A stretch of DNA of 64,000 nucleotides from Streptococcus sp. sy004. GTDB taxonomy: Bacteria > Bacillota > Bacilli > Lactobacillales > Streptococcaceae. Numbering within the stretch: position 1 is the first letter of the stretch; every line of letters starts with the position of its first letter. The stretch is from NCBI RefSeq assembly GCF_007859205.1, contig NZ_VOHP01000001.1, forward strand, positions 372,001-436,000. The letters run 5' to 3'. Below are positions 6,584-14,072 of the stretch, piece by piece. The translations under genes and the position numbers were made by a program. The notes beneath the pieces are model-generated. The model saw nothing but the letters and a program-made list of their open reading frames with translations, did no database searches and was not told where the DNA came from.

Positions 6584-6607
6584 TAAAAAATTAAAAGGAG
6601 AATCGAT

Positions 6608-6847
6608 GTGACAACAATTACCTTGAAAGTCTCTGAAGCAGATAAAACATTTATGCAAGCAATGGCTAAGTTCGAAGGAGTTTCTCTTTCAGAATTGATT
6701 CGTACAAAAACTCTTGAAGCTTTAGAAGATGAGTATGATGCTCGTGTTGGTGAGCTTGCTTATCAGGAATATCTTGAAGATATTAAGAATGGCTATGCCC
6801 CAATAACTCTAGAAGAAATGGCTAAGGAGTTAGGTGTTGACTTATAA
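6608..6847 (+). CDS. RelB/DinJ-type antitoxin
   Basis: 79 aa. The N-terminal ribbon-helix-helix (TTITLKVSEADKTFMQAMAKFEGVSLSELIRTKTLEAL, residues 2-40) is the DNA-binding and dimerisation part. The acidic C-terminal tail (DEYDARVGELAYQEYLEDIKNGY...) is what wraps the toxin in this family. It starts at GTG 6608 after TTAAAAGGAG. It overlaps the downstream toxin start, the translational coupling typical of such pairs. Confidence 0.85.
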   Translation: MTTITLKVSEADKTFMQAMAKFEGVSLSELIRTKTLEALEDEYDARVGELAYQEYLEDIKNGYAPITLEEMAKELGVDL

Positions 6848-7100
6848 AGTAATTTTATCTGCAAAAGTACAAAAACAATTGCAAAAATTAGATAAAGCAA
6901 CAGCAAATCTGATTTTAAAATACTTGTCTAAAAATGTTGATGGACAGTCTGATCCAAAACAAAAAGGAAAAGGTTTAACCTCTAATCGTTCAGGGCAATG
7001 GCGTTATCGTATTGGTGATTATCGTGTTATTTGTGAGATTATAGACGATGAATTAGTTGTTTTGGCAATATCGGTTGGTCATCGTCGAGATATTTATTAA
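6837..7100 (+). CDS. RelE/ParE-superfamily toxin
   Basis: 87 aa from TTG 6837 (or 88 from GTG 6834); TTG gives better spacing from AAGGAG at 6824-6829. The pattern TYKVILSAKVQKQLQKLDK...GKGLTSNRSGQWRYRIGDYRVICEI...VLAISVGHRRDIY is the RelE fold signature. The conserved WRYRIGDYR strand and terminal GHRRDIY hold the basic/aromatic residues that cut ribosome-bound mRNA in RelE. The start codon lies inside the antitoxin gene (11-base overlap). Whether it cleaves mRNA or acts otherwise cannot be told from sequence. Confidence 0.85.
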   Translation: MTYKVILSAKVQKQLQKLDKATANLILKYLSKNVDGQSDPKQKGKGLTSNRSGQWRYRIGDYRVICEIIDDELVVLAISVGHRRDIY

Positions 7101-7265
7101 GGATTCGCATTTAAATGTAATAAGTTTAGAGTTACAAAATGATTTAAGAGCGTTTTCTAAAACTGTTTAAAAGTATAAAGGGTAGGGTAAAAAAATCATT
7201 TATACTTGCATCACCCAATGTTTAATGTTAGCTTCTCTTTTTTAAAATCAGCCAGTGATAAATAA

Positions 7266-7585
7266 TTAACGAAAATAGGTTATTCAATATTTGTGCTCTT
7301 TCCGGATGAGATTAGAACTTTTAAGGATAAAAAATTCGTGGAAAACTATGTAAAAACCTATAAACTATCTTCGAAACGAGATTCAGTATATAAAATAAGA
7401 GAAGGAAGATTGGTTGATATGCTAAGAAAAAATAATCAACTGACAGCAAAGTAGTTTTTAAGGGAAACTTAATTCAGCACCTAGAGCATTCTAAGTGATT
7501 TTTATTTGTCCAAATTATTGCGGTTGTTTTAATAGTCATGATATTGTTAGCTATTCTATTCTTGGATTATTTTAATTTTTACTAA
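7266..7585 (+). pseudogene. Decayed gene relic with a C-terminal membrane segment
   Basis: An open stretch 7266-7454 reads KIGYSIFVLFPDEIRTFKDK... through RKNNQLTAK and then stops. In another frame 7457-7498 reads FKGNLIQHLEHSK, stops, and continues 7502-7585 as a hydrophobic run (QIIAVVLIVMILLAILFLDY) before TAA. This looks like one small membrane-anchored protein broken by a frameshift and stop. No start codon with a ribosome site is visible. I do not recognise the family. The rest of 7101-7636 holds nothing else I can support. Confidence 0.4.
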
Positions 7586-7654
7586 CCTCTTTTTCCAAAA
7601 AATGGTCCAATTATGATAAAATATTATGGAGCATAAATGATGGAAAGGATTAGA

Positions 7655-9253
7655 ATGAGCACCAAGAAAAATCAAAAAAACAAGAACAAACTAAAGACCA
7701 GGTATTTATTAGATAAGGGACGACGTAGTTTATTAAGAGGAATTTTTAGTCGAACAACCGTGATTGCCATTCTCTTAATTATCCAAGTTCTTTTTCTTAT
7801 GGCAACATTTTCTTGGTTTAATCAATATCAAGCTTATTTCCGAGCCTTAGAAATTGTCTTAGGTTTGGCAGCTATTTTATACTTAATCAATAGTGAGATG
7901 GATGCCCTTTCTCGTCTGACTTGGTCGTTATTGATTATGTTGACGCCACTTTTAGGCGTTTTATTCCTGATTTATACCAAAGTTGATTGGGGTTATCGTG
8001 GTTTAAAAACTCGATTGGCTGAATTAACGACCATGAGTCAGCCTTATTTATCTGATAATATTAAAGTAACCAATCAATTAAAAAAAGAAAAATCGACTAC
8101 CTATAATCTTGTCAAGTATTTTCAACGAACTCGAGATGGTTTTCCAGTCTATCAAGGGACTAAAGTGACTTATTTCCCTAGTGGTGAAGCTAAATTTGCT
8201 GAACTCAAACGTCAACTCTTTCAGGCTAAAAAGTATATCTTTTTAGAATACTTTATTATTGATGAAGGTCTGATGTGGGGGGAAATCTTAGCGATTTTGG
8301 AAAAAAAAGCTAGCGAAGGAGTAGAGGTCAGAGTGATGTATGATGGCATGATTGAGTTTTCAACGCTATCATTTGATTACACAAAACGTTTGGAAACCTT
8401 GGGAATCAAGGCTAAGGCCTTTCTAGGTATCTCTCCTTTTATTTCGACCTATTATAATTATCGTGATCATCGAAAAATTGTTGTGATTGATGGTAAGGTT
8501 GCGTTCACAGGTGGTGTCAATCTAGCCGATGAATACATTAACCATATTGAACGTTTTGGTCATTGGAAAGACAGTGCCATCATGTTAGAAGGTAAAGCTG
8601 TTGATACTTTTACAGTTTTATTCTTGCAAATGTGGTCAATCACAGATAGTAATCCTGATTTTTCTGCTTATCTGCCTAGGCATCAAGAAGCAAGTAAAAA
8701 AGAAGATGGCTATGTGATTCCTTATGGTGATTCCCCTCTTGACTCTGATAAGATAGGGGAAAATGTCTATATTGACCTGCTTAATCATGCTCGTGACTAT
8801 GTTTATATCATGACCCCTTATTTAATCTTAAATAGTGAGCTTGAGCATGCCATTAAGTTTGCCGCTGAACGTGGTGTCGATGTTCGTTTGATTTTACCTG
8901 GTATTCCTGATAAGCAAGTACCTTATGCCTTGGCTAAGACTTATTATAAAACCTTGTTAAAATCTGGTGTTAAAATCTATGAATACACCCCTGGTTTTGT
9001 TCATGCTAAAGTGTTTGTTAGTGATCATATTAAAGCTGTTGTTGGAACTATTAACCTAGATTATCGTAGTTTGTATCACCATTTTGAATGTGCAACCTAT
9101 CTTTATAAAGTCCCAGCAATCAAGCAAATTGAACAAGACGTTCAGCAAACCTTAAGTCACTGTCGTCAAGTCAGCTTAGAAAACTTAAAAGAAGAACCCT
9201 TAGCAACAAAACTAACTGGTTATGTCGTTAAAACTATTGCACCTTTACTTTAA
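7655..9253 (+). CDS. cls: Cardiolipin synthase
   Basis: 532 aa. Two N-terminal hydrophobic regions (about residues 30-50 and 60-105) anchor it in the membrane. Two phospholipase-D HKD motifs follow: HRKIVVID near residue 271 and HAKVFVSD near 449. The enzyme condenses two phosphatidylglycerols into cardiolipin and glycerol. ATG 7655 follows GGAAAGGATTAGA; an upstream in-frame ATG at 7637 after GGAG is an equally possible start. Monocistronic, with a candidate small RNA promoter overlapping its 3' end. Confidence 0.93.
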   Translation: MSTKKNQKNKNKLKTRYLLDKGRRSLLRGIFSRTTVIAILLIIQVLFLMATFSWFNQYQAYFRALEIVLGLAAILYLINSEMDALSRLTWSLLIMLTPLLGVLFLIYTKVDWGYRGLKTRLAELTTMSQPYLSDNIKVTNQLKKEKSTTYNLVKYFQRTRDGFPVYQGTKVTYFPSGEAKFAELKRQLFQAKKYIFLEYFIIDEGLMWGEILAILEKKASEGVEVRVMYDGMIEFSTLSFDYTKRLETLGIKAKAFLGISPFISTYYNYRDHRKIVVIDGKVAFTGGVNLADEYINHIERFGHWKDSAIMLEGKAVDTFTVLFLQMWSITDSNPDFSAYLPRHQEASKKEDGYVIPYGDSPLDSDKIGENVYIDLLNHARDYVYIMTPYLILNSELEHAIKFAAERGVDVRLILPGIPDKQVPYALAKTYYKTLLKSGVKIYEYTPGFVHAKVFVSDHIKAVVGTINLDYRSLYHHFECATYLYKVPAIKQIEQDVQQTLSHCRQVSLENLKEEPLATKLTGYVVKTIAPLL

Positions 9254-9265
9254 ATATGATATGAT
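9237..9265 (+). promoter_or_regulatory. Near-consensus promoter at the cls 3' end, driving a candidate small RNA
   Basis: TTGCAC (9237-9242), 17-bp spacer, TATGAT (9260-9265); the predicted start is near 9271. The -35 lies inside the last cls codons, so this is an independent transcription unit. Confidence 0.65.
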
Positions 9266-9270
9266 AAATA

Positions 9271-9423
9271 GCATGCGATGAGTCGATACATGATTTAGTT
9301 AATAAATCATTATTGAGCATGGGACGTCATAAGGCAGGAGCCGACGTTGATAGGTTGTGTGAACCTTCCTATCACATCATGATTTGATGCCCTATCCCCT
9401 CTATATCAGAGGGGATTTTTTAT
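9271..9423 (+). ncRNA. Candidate structured small RNA between cls and dif_SL
   Basis: About 150 nt from a strong promoter to a strong terminator. Successive stems: ATGATTTA/TAAATCAT around GTTAA (about 9290-9310), ACGTC/GACGT enclosing a purine-rich AAGGCAGGAGCC segment (about 9324-9348), GATAGG/CCTATC (about 9350-9375), then the terminator. No reading frame of note. No gene follows within range for it to be a leader, as dif_SL and xerS lie further on. I do not match it to 4.5S, tmRNA, RNase P or tracrRNA from conserved motifs. Confidence 0.55.
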
Positions 9424-9424
9424 T
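9394..9424 (+). terminator. Terminator of the candidate small RNA
   Basis: ATCCCCTCT (9394-9402) and AGAGGGGAT (9408-9416) form a perfect 9-bp stem with a 5-nt loop and a long T-run. Confidence 0.85.
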
Positions 9425-9545
9425 GTCGAAAAATGTAATTAGTTAATAACAAGCAGAAAAATTAAGATTAAGTTTACTAGTTTTAGTCAGTTGTTTTATA
9501 AGGGAAATTTAGCAGTAAATAATTTTTGTAGATTTTATACCTTAT

Positions 9546-9576
9546 ATCTTTCCGAAAAACTATAATTTTCTTGAAA
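9546..9576 (+). other. dif: dif_SL chromosome dimer resolution site
   Basis: A 31-bp stretch with arms ATCTTTCCGAAAAACTA and TAATTTTCTTGAAA, 49 bp upstream of xerS. Streptococci and lactococci use a single recombinase, XerS, acting on an unconventional dif_SL site next to its gene and near the terminus; CTTTCCGAAAAACTATAATT is the recognisable part. Supported by position and by the change in gene strand around it. Confidence 0.85.
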
Positions 9577-9625
9577 AATGATGAAGTATATGTTATACTA
9601 GCTATATAAATATGGAGGATATCTT

Positions 9626-10696
9626 ATGCGTCGTGAACTACTACTCGAAAAAATTGATGACTTGAAACAGATGATGCCTTGGTATGTTTTGGAGTACTAT
9701 CAGTCAAAATTGGCAATTCCTTATAGCTTGACAACCCTCTATGAATATTTGAAAGAATACCGACGTTTTTTTGCTTGGATTTTAGATTCTGGTTTAAGTC
9801 AGGTAGCGACTATTTCTGAGATTCCTTTAGAGACTTTGGAGCATTTGACTAAAAAAGATATGGAGGCTTTCATCCTTTATTTACGTGAACGTCCTTTGTT
9901 AAATGCCAATACCCACAAAAATGGTCTATCCCAAACGACAATCAACCGTAGCTTATCAGCCTTATCTAGCTTGTACAAGTATTTGACCGAAGAGGTTGAA
10001 AATCAAAATGGTGAACCTTATTTCTATCGAAATGTCATGAAAAAGGTTTCAACAAAGAAAAAAAAAGAAACATTAGCAGCTAGGGCTGAACAAATTAAGC
10101 AAAAATTATTTTTGGGAGACGAAACAATGGCCTTTTTAGACCATGTGGAACACGATTATGCTGTCAAGTTATCTCCTCGAGCTCGTTCTTCTTTTCAAAA
10201 AAACAAGGAGCGTGATTTGGCTATTTTAGCCCTTCTACTCGCTTCTGGTGTCCGTCTGTCAGAGGCAGTCAATCTTGATCTTAAAGATCTTAACATGAAT
10301 ATCATGGTGATTGATGTGATTAGAAAAGGTGGGAAACGTGATTCTGTTAATATTGCTGCTTTTGCTAAGCCTTACTTGGAAAATTACCTAGCGATTCGCC
10401 AAGTACGTTATAAAGCTGATAAAACTGACTTAGCTCTCTTTTTATCAGAATATGCAGGCAAGGTGAACCGCATGGATGCTTCAAGCATTGAAAAAATGGT
10501 GGCTAAATACTCTGCTGACTTTAAGGTTCGTGTTACCCCACATAAATTGCGTCACACGCTAGCTACTCGACTGTATGATGCGACAAAATCTCAAGTTTTG
10601 GTTAGTCATCAATTAGGCCATGCCAATACTCAAGTCACAGATCTTTATACTCATATTGTTGATGATGAGCAAAAAAATGCCTTGGACAACTTGTAA
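9626..10696 (+). CDS. xerS: Tyrosine recombinase XerS
   Basis: 356 aa, the length of the streptococcal single-recombinase family. An N-terminal SAM-like core-binding domain (about 15-130) precedes a catalytic domain with Arg in ASGVRLSEA (about 209), HKLRHT (His about 306, Arg about 309), HQLGH (about 331) and nucleophile Tyr in DLYTHI (about 341). It resolves chromosome dimers at dif_SL at septation together with FtsK. ATG 9626 follows ATGGAGGATATCTT. Confidence 0.96.
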   Translation: MRRELLLEKIDDLKQMMPWYVLEYYQSKLAIPYSLTTLYEYLKEYRRFFAWILDSGLSQVATISEIPLETLEHLTKKDMEAFILYLRERPLLNANTHKNGLSQTTINRSLSALSSLYKYLTEEVENQNGEPYFYRNVMKKVSTKKKKETLAARAEQIKQKLFLGDETMAFLDHVEHDYAVKLSPRARSSFQKNKERDLAILALLLASGVRLSEAVNLDLKDLNMNIMVIDVIRKGGKRDSVNIAAFAKPYLENYLAIRQVRYKADKTDLALFLSEYAGKVNRMDASSIEKMVAKYSADFKVRVTPHKLRHTLATRLYDATKSQVLVSHQLGHANTQVTDLYTHIVDDEQKNALDNL

Positions 10697-10822
10697 ACAT
10701 AATAAAATTTATGTAAAATAATTATCTGCTGCTTAGGACTGATTTTTTTTAAAAGTGGAGCACAAGAAAAGACAAAAAGACTGATATTTTGTATAATCAA
10801 GGCATAGAAAGAGGAGAATGAG

Positions 10823-11542
10823 ATGAAAAAAACAGGAAATTTAACAAAAACCTCAGGTAAATTATTGGGAAATGTTAGTAAGGTTTTTGGGCTCTTAGAT
10901 ACGGTTGATATTGTGAGCAAGGTGACCGATAGTACCATTCCCTTAATTGATAAAGCCTTAGATCGTCATCATGAACATCGTCGTAGCTTAGTTCGTTTGG
11001 ATAATCTAGTTCATATGGATCTCTTTGAAGCCAAGGCGCACTTAGAACAACAAGGTTTTATTGTAAGTACTATTTTAGCCAAACCTAGTAAAAAATATCA
11101 ACAAGCAAAAATCAATGAAGTGGTTGAGATGTCGCCCAAATCTGGTAAATTACCAATTGGGTCTTTGATTAAACTCTACTATCTTGATCAAAATCTTTTA
11201 GCTCAAATCAAGGAAACGCTGACACTACCTGACTTAATTGGCCTACCTTTAGAGCAAGCTCAGGATATTCTTGAAGAATTGAACTTGAAACCAGTTCCAC
11301 TGCTATTACCAGCAAGCAAGGAATATGCTAAATATCAGCCTAATCAAGTCATTAACATGTCACCCAAGCCAAACTTGGTTAAAAATCAAATCAAAAAAGG
11401 AAGCTTGGTTAAACTGAGTTATTTAAATGAAGAGAATTTATTAGCCAGTCAAGCATTGGCACAAGCTTGGGCAGAAAAACAGGCACACCGTCAGGAAAAA
11501 GTATTAAAGACTCTTAAACAAACAAGGAAAATCTTTAAGTAG
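10823..11542 (+). CDS. Cytoplasmic PASTA-repeat protein of unknown function
   Basis: 239 aa. Two PASTA-like repeats can be seen, about residues 58-118 (DLFEAKAHLEQQGF...NEVVEMSPKSG...GSLIKLYYL) and 130-205 (LPDLIGLPLEQAQDILEEL...NQVINMSPKPN...GSLVKLSYL). The N-terminus is basic but has no signal peptide or membrane helix, and the C-terminus is a charged helix. PASTA domains normally sit outside the cell on PBPs and Ser/Thr kinases, where they bind peptidoglycan, so a soluble version is odd. ATG 10823 follows AAAGAGGAGAATGAG. Monocistronic, with a shared terminator facing trmFO. Confidence 0.75.
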   Translation: MKKTGNLTKTSGKLLGNVSKVFGLLDTVDIVSKVTDSTIPLIDKALDRHHEHRRSLVRLDNLVHMDLFEAKAHLEQQGFIVSTILAKPSKKYQQAKINEVVEMSPKSGKLPIGSLIKLYYLDQNLLAQIKETLTLPDLIGLPLEQAQDILEELNLKPVPLLLPASKEYAKYQPNQVINMSPKPNLVKNQIKKGSLVKLSYLNEENLLASQALAQAWAEKQAHRQEKVLKTLKQTRKIFK

Positions 11543-11560
11543 TCTAATTTTGAAGATAAT

Positions 11561-11588
11561 AAAAGGAGTTGTTGTGACAACTCCTTTT
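11561..11588. terminator. Bidirectional terminator between the PASTA gene and trmFO
   Basis: AAAAGGAGTTGT (11561-11572), loop TGTG, ACAACTCCTTTT (11577-11588); A-run on one side and T-run on the other serve the two convergent genes. Confidence 0.85.
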
Positions 11589-11594
11589 TGATTC

Positions 11595-12929
11595 TTAATA
11601 AGTTAAATAAGTTTCGAGGTCAGTCAAGGCTCGCTGGGCAATTGCTTCATAGCGTTCTTTTTTGTCACGGATGCGTGGGCCATCTAATTCTTTGATGATT
11701 CCAAAGTTAACATTCATGGGTTGGAAATGTTTACTTTCTGTATGGGTGATGTAATAAGGCAAGCTACCGATAGCCGTTGTTCGTGGAAAGACAACTTCTG
11801 CTTCTGACTTGAATAGACGAGCTGCGTTGATTCCTGCAACTAAGCCACTTGCAGCAGATTCGACATAACCTTCAACCCCTGTCATTTGTCCAGCAAAAAA
11901 GAGATTATCTTGACGTTTTGAACGGAATGTCTGGGTTAAGAGATTTGGTGAATCCATGTAAGAATTGCGATGCATCACACCATAACGAACAAAATCAGCA
12001 TTTTCTAAACCAGGAATCATTGAAAAGACTCGTTTTTGTTCGCCCCACTTAAGATGGGTTTGGAATCCGACAATATTATATAGGCTACCTGCAGCATTAT
12101 CTTGACGTAGTTGGACAACGGCATAAGGCGTTTTATAGTCTCCGTCACGTTTGCCAGTATAGTCTTCTGGGTATTCCAAACCAACAGGTTTCATTGGGCC
12201 ATAAAGCATGGTTTTAATGCCACGTTTAGCCATGACCTCAATCGGCATACAACCTTCAAAATATTTCTCTTTTTCAAAGGAATTGAGTGGTGCTTCTTCA
12301 GCATTGACTAGGGCTTCATGAAAAGCCATAAATTCTTCCTTGGTCATAGGGCAGTTGAGATAAGCTGCTTCTCCCTTATCATAGCGAGATTTTAGATAAA
12401 CCTTGTTCATGTCAATACTAGATTTATCAATAATTGGAGCTGCCGCATCATAGAAATAAAAACCAGTGCCACCATTTAAGGCATGAATTTTTTCAGCTAA
12501 ACGATCACTAGTTAAAGGCCCTGTGGCAATAACGGTAATAGCATCGGTTGGTAATTCTGTAATTTCCTCACGCATTACCTCAATTAAAGGATGTTGATGT
12601 AGTTCTTCAGTGACCATCTGTGAAAAATGGTCACGATCAACAGCTAAGGCCCCACCTGCAGGAACACGGTGGGTTTCTGCAGCTTTTAGAATAAGAGAAT
12701 CTAATCTTCTCATTTCTTCTTTCAAAAGACCAACAGCATTGGTTAAGGCATCGCCACGCAAAGAATTTGAACAGACTAATTCCGCAAACTGATCAGTCTT
12801 ATGCTGAGGTGTTGCTTTAATCCCACGCATTTCATAGAGTTTGACAGGAATGCCACGCTTAGCAATTTGATAAGCTGCCTCACTACCTGCAAGACCAGCT
12901 CCAATAACATTGATATAAGTTGCAGTCAC
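11595..12929 (-). CDS. trmFO: Methylenetetrahydrofolate-tRNA-(uracil-5)-methyltransferase
   Basis: 444 aa, full length for TrmFO (formerly Gid). The N-terminal dinucleotide-binding motif [10 protein letters not shown] (residues 10-19) binds [26 protein letters not shown] and the C-terminal [19 protein letters not shown] are family hallmarks. It makes ribothymidine at position 54 of tRNA using methylene-THF and FADH2. It starts at ATG 12929 with GGAGGAAAAATTG upstream; a TATAAT lies near 12958 on the same strand. Divergent from the binding-protein gene. Confidence 0.96.
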   Translation of the reverse strand: MTATYINVIGAGLAGSEAAYQIAKRGIPVKLYEMRGIKATPQHKTDQFAELVCSNSLRGDALTNAVGLLKEEMRRLDSLILKAAETHRVPAGGALAVDRDHFSQMVTEELHQHPLIEVMREEITELPTDAITVIATGPLTSDRLAEKIHALNGGTGFYFYDAAAPIIDKSSIDMNKVYLKSRYDKGEAAYLNCPMTKEEFMAFHEALVNAEEAPLNSFEKEKYFEGCMPIEVMAKRGIKTMLYGPMKPVGLEYPEDYTGKRDGDYKTPYAVVQLRQDNAAGSLYNIVGFQTHLKWGEQKRVFSMIPGLENADFVRYGVMHRNSYMDSPNLLTQTFRSKRQDNLFFAGQMTGVEGYVESAASGLVAGINAARLFKSEAEVVFPRTTAIGSLPYYITHTESKHFQPMNVNFGIIKELDGPRIRDKKERYEAIAQRALTDLETYLTY

Positions 12930-13026
12930 AATTTTTCCTCCTAGTTTTCACTTGGCTTATTATAGCAAAATTGAATCTAAAAGACCATTACTTTACAGTT
13001 TTTTAATGAGAAACTGCTAAAAAAAC

Positions 13027-13055
13027 TTGTAAGCGATTAAATTTTAAGATATAAT
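13027..13055 (+). promoter_or_regulatory. Promoter with overlapping cre-like site for the solute-binding protein gene
   Basis: TTGTAA (13027-13032), 17 bp, TATAAT (13050-13055). TGTAAGCGATTAAA (13028-13041) matches the CcpA cre consensus TGWAANCGNTNWCA at all but one position and overlaps the -35, a placement that would give catabolite repression. Confidence 0.6.
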
Positions 13056-13086
13056 GGGATTATCTTAAGATTTGAAAGGACTTATT

Positions 13087-13986
13087 ATGAAAAAACGAAA
13101 TTTTTTGGCAATGTTAGGGATAACTGCCCTATTAGCAGCATGCTCTAGCCAAAGCTCAAGCAACCAGTCAACAACTTCGACTGCTTCAGAGAGTAAAACG
13201 ACTTGGCAACTTATCCAAGAAAAAGGAGAACTAACAGTTGCCACACCGATGACTTATCAGCCAACTTCTTATTATAATGATAAAAAAGAATTGGTTGGTT
13301 ATGAAGTTGATATGATGAAAGAGATTGCTCAACGTCTAAAAATCAAGGTTAAATTTGTTGAAACTGGTTTTGATCAGGCTTTTTCGGCTGTTGACAGTGG
13401 TCGTGTCGATGTATCACTTAACAACCTTGACATCACACCAGATCGTCTAGAAAAATATAATATTAGTGAAGCTTACAAATACAGTGTTAGTGGCATGATT
13501 GTTCGTGCCGATGGTTCTTCTGGTATTTCAGCTAAGGATTTAAGTGACTGGAAAGGCAAGAAGGCTGCTGGTGCTGCTGGGACAAACTTCATGAAGATTG
13601 CTAAAAAACAAGGGGCAGAGCTAGTGACTTATGACAACGTTGCTGGTGATGTTTATCTAAACGATGTGGCTAATGGTCGTACGGATTTTATTCCAAACGA
13701 TTACATTTCTCAAAAATTGTTTGTTGAGGCAATGAAAAAGGAAAATCCAGATCTTAATGTAATGGTCAGCGATGTTCTTTATAACCCAAGTCAACAAGGG
13801 ATTATTATGAGTAATAAAGATGACAGCCTAGTTGATGAAATTGATCGTGTCTTGTATGATATGAAAGCAGACGGTAGCCTTAAAAAACTAGCTGAACAGT
13901 ATTATGGCGAAGATGTTAGTAAGCCTTACGAATCAGATCAAGAAATTCCAACCATTGACATCAGTGATGTTGATAGTGCAGAGTAA
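13087..13986 (+). CDS. Amino-acid ABC transporter substrate-binding lipoprotein (orphan)
   Basis: 299 aa. A lipoprotein signal peptide with lipobox LLAAC places the lipidated Cys at residue 19. A Ser/Thr-rich linker follows, then a family-3 periplasmic-binding fold (GELTVATPMTYQPTSYYNDKKELVGYEVDMMKEIAQRL...). It should bind a polar amino acid or small peptide-like ligand at the outer membrane face; the ligand is not predictable. ATG 13087 with GAAAGGA six bases before is preferred to TTG 13072. No permease or ATPase gene adjoins it, so it must share a transporter encoded elsewhere. A cre-like site overlaps its promoter. Confidence 0.85.
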   Translation: MKKRNFLAMLGITALLAACSSQSSSNQSTTSTASESKTTWQLIQEKGELTVATPMTYQPTSYYNDKKELVGYEVDMMKEIAQRLKIKVKFVETGFDQAFSAVDSGRVDVSLNNLDITPDRLEKYNISEAYKYSVSGMIVRADGSSGISAKDLSDWKGKKAAGAAGTNFMKIAKKQGAELVTYDNVAGDVYLNDVANGRTDFIPNDYISQKLFVEAMKKENPDLNVMVSDVLYNPSQQGIIMSNKDDSLVDEIDRVLYDMKADGSLKKLAEQYYGEDVSKPYESDQEIPTIDISDVDSAE

Positions 13987-13991
13987 AAAAT

Positions 13992-14016
13992 AGAGCCTAG
14001 AATGGCTCTGTTTTTT
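13992..14016 (+). terminator. Terminator of the solute-binding protein gene
   Basis: AGAGCC (13992-13997) and GGCTCT (14004-14009) with a 6-nt loop, then GTTTTTTA. Confidence 0.7.
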
Positions 14017-14048
14017 ATTTATTAACATAAATAAAATTATGTAACATA

Positions 14049-14072
14049 AAAATAGGCAATAAGGCCTATTTT
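14049..14072 (-). terminator. Terminator overlapping the topA stop codon
   Basis: AAAATAGGC (14049-14057) pairs with GCCTATTTT (14064-14072). The topA stop lies in the 3' arm, so the hairpin begins before translation ends. Confidence 0.6.

Noticed and set aside
9271-9423. Possible tracrRNA, 4.5S, tmRNA or 6S RNA
   Set aside because: No CRISPR repeats or cas genes in the window and none of the diagnostic conserved motifs of these RNAs is present; left as unassigned RNA.
10651-10938. 95-codon minus-strand frame over the xerS-PASTA junction
   Set aside because: No ribosome site, overlaps the ends of two clear genes and their spacer; composition reflects the AT-rich strand.
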